A stretch of DNA of 47,669 bases from NCBI RefSeq assembly GCF_001428405.1, contig NZ_LMSL01000011.1, positions 1 through 47,669 of the forward strand. The letters run 5' to 3'. Position numbers and translations under genes: made by a program. Below the pieces are notes generated by a model. The model was not told the origin of the DNA. It was given only the letters and a program-made list of their open reading frames with translations, and ran no database searches. The stretch is from Frateuria sp. Soil773. GTDB taxonomy: Bacteria > Pseudomonadota > Gammaproteobacteria > Xanthomonadales > Rhodanobacteraceae. Below are positions 17,728-24,348 of this stretch, in pieces; positions within the stretch are counted from its first letter, which is position 1; each line of letters starts with the position of its first letter.

Positions 17728-18784
17728 TGCGGCCCTCCCCCGGCGCATCTTCCAGCGGCAATTGCAGGCGCACGACGAAGCGCCCGTCCTGCGGTCCGGC
17801 ATGCACCTGCGCGCGCGAACCATAGCGGAACTGCACGCGCTGGCGCACGTTGTCGAGGCCGTGCCCGTTGCCTGCGGCGGCGGGCGTCGGGGGCAGCGGA
17901 TTGTCGATCTCGATCGCCAGCCCGTGCGGCTCGCGGTGGCCGCGCAGCACGATCTCGCCGCCCTCGCGCAGCGGCTGGATGCCGTGGCGCACGGCGTTCT
18001 CCACCAGCGGCTGCAGCAGCAGGCGCGGCAGCGGGTAGTCCGGCGGCAGCGCATCCAGTTCGCGTTGCACGCGCAGCCGCTCGCCCAGCCGCAGCTGCTC
18101 GATCGCGAGGTAGCGTTCGACCAGCGCCAGCTCCTCGCTCAGGGTGCCGTCGCGGCTGCCGTGCTGGCCGAGCGCGGCGCGGAACAGCTCGGACAGGTCC
18201 TCGACGGTGCGCTCGGCCGCGGCCGGGTCCACCCGCACCAGCGCCGCCACCGTGTTCATGCTGTTGAACAGGAAGTGCGGGCGGATGCGCGCCTGCAACG
18301 CGTCCAACTGCGCGTGCGCTACCGCCGCCATGCGCGCCTGCCACTGCGCCAGCACGTAGAAGTAGCGCAGCATCGCCGCGCCGAGCAGGGCCGCGATCAA
18401 CGCGTTGTCGCGCATGAAGGACGGCGTGGTGCCGCGGATCAGTTGCAGTTGCAGCGCACTGTCCAGCCAGCCGGCGACGGCGCTGGCCAGCACCACGATC
18501 AGCACCATCAGCAGCCACACCCCGGCATACGGCAGCCGGCGCGGTAGCCGTTGCAGCAGCGGCGCCGACTTGCACAGCGCCACCGCCAGCAGCAGGGCGA
18601 GCCAGGCGACGAACGACATGCCCACGGTGAAGCCGCGCCAGCCGCGGCTGCTTTCCGGCGCCAGCCACATCACGGTCACGGTCAGCGCGCCGACCACGAA
18701 CAGCGCGAACAGCACCGGCAGGCTGCAGAAATCCGGCAGCGGGCTGCGTTCGATCGTCGGGCGCTGGCGGGCGGCGTCGGGCAT
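17705..18784 (-). CDS. algZ: Sensor histidine kinase, LytS/AlgZ type
   Basis: A 359-residue membrane kinase. Four or more hydrophobic segments occupy about 21-150. The His_kinase (PF06580) box follows: RIRPHFLFNSMNTVAALV with His170, then LLLQPLVENAVRHGI with the N-box Asn263, and a GHGLDNVRQR G-box near 315. This lay-out lacks a classic HisKA dimerisation domain and matches AlgZ/FimS. It should phosphorylate the LytTR regulator encoded next. ATG 18784 is preferred to a TTG six codons upstream. Stimulus unknown. Confidence 0.88.
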   Translation of the reverse strand: MPDAARQRPTIERSPLPDFCSLPVLFALFVVGALTVTVMWLAPESSRGWRGFTVGMSFVAWLALLLAVALCKSAPLLQRLPRRLPYAGVWLLMVLIVVLASAVAGWLDSALQLQLIRGTTPSFMRDNALIAALLGAAMLRYFYVLAQWQARMAAVAHAQLDALQARIRPHFLFNSMNTVAALVRVDPAAAERTVEDLSELFRAALGQHGSRDGTLSEELALVERYLAIEQLRLGERLRVQRELDALPPDYPLPRLLLQPLVENAVRHGIQPLREGGEIVLRGHREPHGLAIEIDNPLPPTPAAAGNGHGLDNVRQRVQFRYGSRAQVHAGPQDGRFVVRLQLPLEDAPGEGRNARTDRR

Positions 18785-18862
18785 CGGCGCAGTATGCCGC
18801 AAGCGCGGCGCCGTCCCGGGCGATGGGGTGCGGGCGATGGAATGGGCGCTCCGGCGGGCCAG

Positions 18863-19528
18863 TCAGCCGGCCAGCCGCGCGCCCATCCAGTCGCGCAGGT
18901 CGGCCACCTCGTCCGCGCACACCGAGTGCGGCATCGGATAGCTGTGCCAGTCGATCCGGTAGCCAAGCGCCTGCAGCGCCTCGCGCGAGGCGTTGCCGAG
19001 CGCGAACGGCACGATCGGATCCTGCGTGCCGTGGCCCCAGAAGATCGGCGTGGCGGCGTTCGCCGCACTGCGCTCGGCGGCCAGCGCGTCGGCCAGGGGC
19101 AGGTAGGTGGACAGTGCGACGATCCCGGCCAGCGTATGCGCGTGGCGCAGCCCGGCCGACAGCGCGATCGCGCCACCCTGCGAAAAGCCGGCCAGCACGA
19201 TCCGCCCGCTCGGCACGCCACGCTCGTGCTCGCGCGCGATCAGCGCCTCCACCTGGGCGACCGAGGCGCGGATGCCGTCGGCGTCCTGCTTGTCGGCGAT
19301 CGCCACGCCCTTGATGTCGTACCACGCGCGCATCGGCATGCCGCCGTTCACCGTCACCGGGCGCACCGGCGCATGCGGGAACACGAAGCGCAGCGCCGGC
19401 CAGTCCTTCGCCACCAGTTCCGGCACGATCGGCGCGAAGTCGTTGCCGTCGGCGCCCAGGCCGTGCAGCCAGATCACGCTGTGCCGGGGGTTGGGGGCGG
19501 TTTCGTGTTCGACGGTGGGCAGGATCAT
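18863..19528 (-). CDS. Carboxylesterase/phospholipase, alpha/beta hydrolase
   Basis: A 221-residue esterase of the Abhydrolase_2 family (carboxylesterase II, EstB type). The oxyanion region is VIWLHGLGADGNDF (18-31), the nucleophile Ser116 sits in GFSQGG, and the triad is completed by Asp170 (GTQDPIVP) and His201 (PMPHSV). No signal peptide is present, so it is cytoplasmic. Relatives hydrolyse short-chain acyl esters and lysophospholipids. The gene begins 18 bases after the TonB_C-like gene and may be co-transcribed with it. Confidence 0.92.
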   Translation of the reverse strand: MILPTVEHETAPNPRHSVIWLHGLGADGNDFAPIVPELVAKDWPALRFVFPHAPVRPVTVNGGMPMRAWYDIKGVAIADKQDADGIRASVAQVEALIAREHERGVPSGRIVLAGFSQGGAIALSAGLRHAHTLAGIVALSTYLPLADALAAERSAANAATPIFWGHGTQDPIVPFALGNASREALQALGYRIDWHSYPMPHSVCADEVADLRDWMGARLAG

Positions 19529-19546
19529 GGGGTACTCGGCAAGTTT

Positions 19547-20302
19547 CTAAAGAGCGCTGGAGACGGTGAGGACGGCGTCGGGCTTGAGCGGGCTGTCCAG
19601 TGCCACCTCCTGATTGGACGGTAGCGGGATGCCGGACTCGCTTTCCGTCATGGCTTCCTGGCGGGCGGCTTCGCGCAGGAGGCTGATCTGCTTTGCGGTG
19701 AAGTCGGCTTGATTCAAATAGAAGTTCACCGGGATACGTACCTGGGTCGCCATCGGCTTGCCATCGACCTGCTCGGGTATGCCATGCCAGTGCTTGGCGG
19801 CGACGAGTACGGCGGTCTTGAACGAAGGGCGCACGGGCCATTCCTCGAACTTGCTGCGTACCTGCATAACGGCAAGGCGGCCGTCCGGCTGCACGGAGGC
19901 GTCGAGCATAAGGAGGGCGGCTTCACGTGCATGCTCGGCATCTGCCGGATACTTCAATCCGAAGTTGCTTATCAGCTTGGGACCGTTTCCGATGAAGCTG
20001 ACGAGCAGGCGGTAATGACCCTTGGCATCCGGAGTGGCCCTCAGCTTGGCGTAGATGAAGGTATGCGCCGGTACCGGCCGGCCATCGAGGATGGCCGGCA
20101 TGAAGTGCCACTGCTTCACCGCGCTTGTCAGCAGGCCGGTGAACGCGGCAGGCACGCCGTCGTCGAACTGCACCGCACCGACGTGGCCCTGGGGGTCCAC
20201 GTCGGCGCCGATGACATAGGTTTCCTCGCGTGTTTCCGCGGCCCGCGCCGACATGGCGGCGGCCAGCGCCAGCGCGGCGGCGCACAGCATGATGATTTTC
20301 AT
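19547..20302 (-). CDS. Periplasmic protein with TonB_C-like repeats
   Basis: A 251-residue exported protein (signal peptide 1-21, ending MSARA). Two segments follow the pattern of the TonB C-terminal fold: VDPQGHVGAVQFDDGVP followed by AVKQWHFMPAILDGRPVPA (about 35-75), and VQPDGRLAVMQV followed by AAKHWHGIPEQVDGKPMATQVRIPVNF (about 136-205). The helix-W-x-F-x-PxxxxGxPV signature is that of TonB_C, but the proline-rich spacer and N-terminal membrane anchor of real TonB are missing. The soluble double-domain form is common in Xanthomonadales as a lineage family of unknown role. Base composition is less GC-rich than its neighbours. GGAAGGGGG precedes the ATG. Confidence 0.7.
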   Translation of the reverse strand: MKIIMLCAAALALAAAMSARAAETREETYVIGADVDPQGHVGAVQFDDGVPAAFTGLLTSAVKQWHFMPAILDGRPVPAHTFIYAKLRATPDAKGHYRLLVSFIGNGPKLISNFGLKYPADAEHAREAALLMLDASVQPDGRLAVMQVRSKFEEWPVRPSFKTAVLVAAKHWHGIPEQVDGKPMATQVRIPVNFYLNQADFTAKQISLLREAARQEAMTESESGIPLPSNQEVALDSPLKPDAVLTVSSAL

Positions 20303-20447
20303 CGCATCCCCCTTCCGTGATTCGCGGGCGGGCCCGCTCCGTGTCCGCGGGCATCATGCCTTACGGGCCGGAAGGCGAACAGGGTGGTGCCCGGTTGCCG
20401 GGCGCGCAGAAAGCGCGCCGGCGTCGTATTCGGCGCGACGAGGCCGC

Positions 20448-21428
20448 TCAATCCCGCTCGTGCACCTCACTGCCGTCCGCCGAACCGAACATCGCCACGA
20501 TCTCGCGCGCCGCGTCGGCGGCGTGTTCCTGCAGCAGGAAGTGGCCGGCGTCGTAGACCACCAGGCGCGCACCGGGGACGTCGCGCTTGAGCGCGCGGGC
20601 GCCTTCGACGGTGAACAGCGGATCGCCCTTGCCCCAGAGGATCAGTGTCTTCGGCTGGCGTTGCTTCAGCCATGCCTGCCATTCCGGATAGCTGGCCGGG
20701 TTGCTGCGGTAGTCGTAGAGCAGGTCGAGCTGGATCGCGTCCTGGCCGGGGCGCGCCATCCGTGCGGCGTCCAGCGTCCAGGCGTCGGGGTCGAGCGCGG
20801 ATGCATCGTGCGTGCCCGTCACGTACTGCCAGCGGATGCCTTCGGGCGAGAAGGCGAAGCGCTGCTCCTGTTCGGTCTGCGGCGTGCGATGGGTCCAGTA
20901 GCGTTGCATCTGCGCCTTCACCTGCGGCGCGAAGCCTTCCAGGTAGGCGTTGGCGTTCTGCACCACGATGCCATCGATCCGCTGTGGCTGCGCCAGCGCG
21001 AGGCGGAAGCCGACCGGGCCGCCGAAATCCTGCATGTAGAGGATGGCGTGCTTTACGCCCAGCCGGTCGAGGAAGCCGCGCATGGTCTGCGCCAAGTGGT
21101 CGAAGGTATAGGCGTACTGCGCAGGCGGCAGTGCGTCGGAGTGTCCGTAGCCCGGATAGTCCGGCGCCAGCACGCGGAAGTGCGGCGCCAGCAGCGGGAT
21201 CAGCTCGCGGTACATCGCCGAGGAAGTGGGGAAGCCGTGCAGCAGGAGGATGGCCGGCGCCTCCTGCCGGCCCGCCTCGCGGTAGAACACGTCCACGCCA
21301 TCGACCCGGACGGTGCGGTGATGCACCGCCGCATCGCCGGATGCGGCATGGGCGGGACCGGCGAGCGTGCCGGCGGCGAGGCCGCCGGCCAGGACGCTGC
21401 CAGCCAGGGCCAGGGAAGGCAGGGACAT
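20448..21428 (-). CDS. Exported alpha/beta hydrolase (dehalogenase/epoxide hydrolase type)
   Basis: A 326-residue hydrolase. An Ala/Gly-rich signal peptide (1-29, ending GPAHA) precedes the fold. HGFPTSS (64-70) forms the oxyanion region. The nucleophile elbow QDFGG has Asp134 in place of Ser, as in haloalkane dehalogenases and epoxide hydrolases; Asp269 (GKGDPLF) and His296 (AGHFLL) complete the triad. ATG 21428 is chosen for the signal peptide and a GGAG site upstream. It lies 36 bp downstream of the isochorismatase-like gene on the same strand, probably one operon. Substrate unknown. Confidence 0.88.
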   Translation of the reverse strand: MSLPSLALAGSVLAGGLAAGTLAGPAHAASGDAAVHHRTVRVDGVDVFYREAGRQEAPAILLLHGFPTSSAMYRELIPLLAPHFRVLAPDYPGYGHSDALPPAQYAYTFDHLAQTMRGFLDRLGVKHAILYMQDFGGPVGFRLALAQPQRIDGIVVQNANAYLEGFAPQVKAQMQRYWTHRTPQTEQEQRFAFSPEGIRWQYVTGTHDASALDPDAWTLDAARMARPGQDAIQLDLLYDYRSNPASYPEWQAWLKQRQPKTLILWGKGDPLFTVEGARALKRDVPGARLVVYDAGHFLLQEHAADAAREIVAMFGSADGSEVHERD

Positions 21429-21463
21429 GGCGGTGCTCCGTTCGCCCTGGGATCGAGCCGCGA

Positions 21464-22105
21464 TCAGGCCGCGCGCGCGGCGGCCAGCGCGCGCTCGTGC
21501 GAGGCGTGGATGGTGTCGCGCTCCGGCACGGTGCCGGCGGCGAGGTGGGCGATCCATTCGGCGGTGGTCGTCACCGCGGCGAAGCGCGACTGCTCGACCA
21601 CGCTGAACACGCGGTGGATCTCCTCGGCGCTGGCGGCGCCGGCGCGGTTGGCGTAAGGCACGCTGCCGGAGGCGTCCATCAGGAACTCCACCTGCAGGCC
21701 CGCGTCGAAGGCGTGCTTGATGGTGGTGTCGTTGCAGTTGTGCGTCATGTAGCCGGCCACCGCCAGCGTGTCGATGCCGTGCGCCGCCAGCCAGTCGCCC
21801 AGGGCGGTGCCGGCGAAGGCGCTGGGCAGATGCTTCTGCACGAGGTGCTGGCGCGGCCGGCCGGCGACCACGGCATGGAGCTGCCAGCCGTGCGAGCCCT
21901 CGGCGAACAGCGGCGAATCGGCCGGCGCCATCTGCTGCACCACGATCACCGGGATGCCGGCAGCCTGGGCGGCATCCATCGCCTCACCGATGCGGCGCAG
22001 CGAGTCGGCGACCGGCGGGTATTCGATGCGCAGGCCGCCGGTTTCGTATTCGTTCTGCACGTCGATCACGATGAGCGCGCGGCGCGGGGCGGGGAGCTGG
22101 GTCAT
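21464..22105 (-). CDS. Isochorismatase-family cysteine hydrolase
   Basis: A 213-residue cysteine hydrolase with the Asp-Lys-Cys triad of the family: Asp15 (LIVIDVQNEY), Lys91 (VQKHLPSAF) and Cys124 (GYMTHNCNDTT). The cis-peptide region precedes the Cys. Members act on amides and ureides such as nicotinamide or N-carbamoyl compounds; true isochorismatase is unlikely here. It is first in a reverse-strand operon with the alpha/beta hydrolase and is divergent from a GlxA/FtrA regulator gene, a pairing often seen for this hydrolase type, which suggests that the regulator controls it. Confidence 0.9.
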   Translation of the reverse strand: MTQLPAPRRALIVIDVQNEYETGGLRIEYPPVADSLRRIGEAMDAAQAAGIPVIVVQQMAPADSPLFAEGSHGWQLHAVVAGRPRQHLVQKHLPSAFAGTALGDWLAAHGIDTLAVAGYMTHNCNDTTIKHAFDAGLQVEFLMDASGSVPYANRAGAASAEEIHRVFSVVEQSRFAAVTTTAEWIAHLAAGTVPERDTIHASHERALAAARAA

Positions 22106-22232
22106 GGCGGCATTCCTCTCGGTCGGGAAGTTCGGTGGGGAGATGATCCCGCCGGCGCCTTTCCGTCGTGAGTGGCCCGGATGCCATATTTGGTTAGAAT
22201 CGGGCCAACCCGTTCCATGGCGGAGCATGCAG

Positions 22233-23186
22233 ATGACGACCGCGCGCGTGGCCATCGTGGCCTTCGACCGGATCAGCCCGTTCCACCTTTCCGTGCCGTG
22301 CGCGGTGTTCGGCGAGGCCGCCGGGGCGGCCGCGGCGCCGTTCGAGGTGCGCGTATGCGCGGCCGAGCCGGGCGAACTGCGCAGCCTTGCCGGCTTCGGC
22401 ATCGCCGCCCGCCACGGCCTGCGCGAGCTGGCGCGGGCGGACATCGTGGTGGTGCCGTCGTGGCGCGACCCGCAGGAGGTTCCGCCGGCGTCGCTGCTGG
22501 CCGCATTGCGGCGCGCGCACCGGCGCGGCGCGCTGCTCGTCGGCCTGTGCCTGGGCGCGTACGTGCTGGCCGAGGCCGGCCTGCTCGACGGCCGCCGCGC
22601 CACCACCCACTGGCGCTGGGCCGAGCGTTTCGCGCAGCGTTATCCGGCGGTCCAGGTCGATTCCAACGTGCTGTACGTGGACGGCGGCGACGTGCTCACC
22701 TCGGCCGGCACCGCCGCCGGCATCGACTGCTGCCTGCACGTGGTGCGCCGGCGCCTCGGCGCGGAAACGGCGAACCGCATCGCGCGCATCCTGGTGGTGC
22801 CGCCGCACCGCCAGGGCAGCCAAGCGCAGTACATCGAGCAGCCGGTGGCTGAGGGCGCGGACGAAGGGCCGCTGGCGAAGACGCTGGACTGGGCCGCGCG
22901 CCATCTCGCCGCGCCGCACAGCCTCGACTCGCTGGCCGCGCGCGCGGCGATGAGCCGGCGCAGCTTCACCCGCCATTTCCGCCAGCGCACCGGCACCACG
23001 GTGGGCCAGTGGCTGCTCGGCCAGCGCCTGGCGCTGGCGCAGCGCCTGCTGGAGACCACCGACCAGCCGATCGAGCGGATCGCCGAGCGCGCAGGCTTCG
23101 GCTCGGCGCTGTCGATGCGCCAGCATTTCAGCGCCATGCTCAACACCACGCCGTCGATGCACCGCCGCGAGTTCCGCGGCGGTTGA
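22233..23186 (+). CDS. GlxA/FtrA-family transcriptional regulator
   Basis: A 317-residue regulator with an N-terminal DJ-1/PfpI-like (class I amidotransferase-like) domain (1-190) containing GLCLGAY with Cys106, and a C-terminal AraC-type double HTH (about 215-315; SLDSLAARAAMSRRSFTRHFRQ and ERIAERAGFGSALSMRQHF). ATG 22233 is preferred over ATG 22227 because CGGAG at 22221-22225 gives a normal 7-base spacing only for the former. It is divergent from the isochorismatase-like gene, 127 bp apart, and probably activates it. The effector is unknown. Confidence 0.9.
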   Translation: MTTARVAIVAFDRISPFHLSVPCAVFGEAAGAAAAPFEVRVCAAEPGELRSLAGFGIAARHGLRELARADIVVVPSWRDPQEVPPASLLAALRRAHRRGALLVGLCLGAYVLAEAGLLDGRRATTHWRWAERFAQRYPAVQVDSNVLYVDGGDVLTSAGTAAGIDCCLHVVRRRLGAETANRIARILVVPPHRQGSQAQYIEQPVAEGADEGPLAKTLDWAARHLAAPHSLDSLAARAAMSRRSFTRHFRQRTGTTVGQWLLGQRLALAQRLLETTDQPIERIAERAGFGSALSMRQHFSAMLNTTPSMHRREFRGG

Positions 23187-23360
23187 ACACGATACTCGGC
23201 GTGGCGGTGCGATGGCGGCAGCACAGTGGGTCGTTGCATGAAGCGCCCCCGGACGCGCCATATCGGGATGCGGTCCATATTTCGCGCGTGCAACGCGAGC
23301 TAGATTCATCGCGCTACTGTGGGTGACGCAAGGATGACCATGGCGAACGAAGGAATGACG

Positions 23361-23831
23361 ATGAGTGCGCAGGGGCGAACAGCCCTGACTCGTTCGGAAG
23401 CGGAGCGCAGGACTCATTACAACGATCAGGGAAACAACTGCACGTTCGGTGCCGGGACCCTGGTCCATCATGGACCTTGTACCGCTGCGTAAATGGCCAT
23501 GCCCGTCACCGACCGGATGGTCCAGCAAAGCCTGTCCAGCGGCATCGCTGCCGCGGAGCGGCAGGTCAGATCGTCGGTGCGCGACCGGCAACTTACGCAG
23601 GAACAGTTCGATGCCGCCGTTTCGTTCGTCTACAACACGGGACGGACCGATGCCCTGCAACCGGCCAATGCCGGCCGCATGGCCGAGGTTGCGCAGCAGA
23701 TGCACCAGTATGTGTATGCCTGCCAGTACGACCGGCGGGGTCGGCGCATTCCCTGATCGTGCAGAGTGAGCAATGGCCTGGTCAACCGTCGTAACCGCGA
23801 GCCGGCTCCATTCACGGGGCAGAATCCATGA
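23361..23831 (+). pseudogene. GH24 phage-type lysozyme, interrupted by two stop codons
   Basis: One reading frame from 23361 (or ATG 23334/23340, also in frame) to TGA 23829 encodes a complete 156-codon lysozyme but has TAA at 23490-23492 and TGA at 23754-23756. The muramidase triad is intact with exact T4-lysozyme spacing: Glu13-8-Asp22-5-Thr28 (SEAERRTHYNDQGNNCT). After the first stop, family sequence continues (MPVTDRMV, QLTQEQFDAAVSFVYNTG, YVYACQYDRRGRRIP). After the second comes the usual C-terminus NGLVNRRNREPAPF. Reversion of the stops to GAA and CGA would restore the family pattern. No signal peptide is evident. It overlaps the next gene by ATGA. The 88-residue internal frame from 23493 cannot be active alone. 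Confidence 0.8.
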
Positions 23832-24252
23832 AGCGCCCCCTGTTCGCTGCGCTCGTCATGGTCGCCACGAGCGCCTGTGCTGCAAAAAGCGCGGGAGTGG
23901 CGCCCGCGGATTTCTACGGGACCTGGAAGATCGCCCGGATCAATGCCTATGGCGTCGTCACGCAGAGCGAGGCGCGTATGAATGCGCTTCTCGGAAAATC
24001 GCTGGTGCTCGCCGCCGACAAGGTGATCCTGGCGGACGAGCCGCCATGCCGCCCGCCCGGAACCGTTTCGGTGGAAGAGGTCGACACTTCGTCGGAAGTG
24101 CCTGCAAAGGCTGCCGGATCGCCCGCCGCGGCCGGATTGCCGGCCAGGGCGCCCATGCTCTACACGGGCTGCCTGTCGGTCTTCATGGTTGGTGACCATC
24201 TGGTCTTTGGGGCGCGTGGTACACGGCCGAACGCATCGCGCGGAAACCTTGA
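23828..24252 (+). pseudogene. Small exported protein paired with the lysozyme, probably frameshifted
   Basis: It begins at ATG 23828, overlapping the lysozyme stop as ATGA. The N-terminus is an export signal ending ATSACAAKS (a weak lipobox around Cys17), then GVAPADFYGTWKIARINAYG. Two further Cys lie near residues 75 and 113. In frame, the reading would run through an intrinsic terminator at 24263-24292 and 270 bp antisense to the next gene, which is not credible. Adding one G to the run at 24209-24212 gives a natural ending, FGGAWYTAERIARKP, with TGA at 24250-24252. I infer a one-base deletion. Position and export suggest an inhibitor (immunity protein) for the lysozyme; no known inhibitor family is recognised. 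Confidence 0.55.
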
Positions 24253-24262
24253 TGGCCTGAAC

Positions 24263-24292
24263 GCCGGCCCGGTTGTGGGCCGGCCCGATTTT
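24263..24292 (+). terminator. Intrinsic terminator after the lysozyme locus
   Basis: Stem GCCGGCCC/GGGCCGGC (24263-24270 and 24277-24284) with a 6-base loop, followed by CCGATTTT. It marks the end of the lysozyme transcript. Confidence 0.75.
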
Positions 24293-24300
24293 GGACCAGA

Positions 24301-24328
24301 CAGGCCGGCCATGTGCGTGGCCGGCCTG
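24301..24328 (-). terminator. Hairpin at the 3' end of the S9A peptidase gene
   Basis: A perfect 11-bp inverted repeat (CAGGCCGGCCA/TGGCCGGCCTG, 6-base loop), about 20 bp past the stop codon of the reverse-strand peptidase gene. No clear T-run, so a moderate-confidence terminator. Confidence 0.5.
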
Positions 24329-24348
24329 CCGGCGTCGAGTCGAGGTGC

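Noticed and set aside
23361-23756. Lysozyme stops as sequencing errors only
   Set aside because: Both lesions are in-frame stop substitutions that leave the frame intact on both sides, not homopolymer indels. Error cannot be fully excluded without reads, so the locus is reported as a pseudogene with this caveat.
23493-23756. An 87-residue stand-alone protein
   Set aside because: It is the middle part of the interrupted lysozyme, lacks the catalytic residues, and has no ribosome site of its own.
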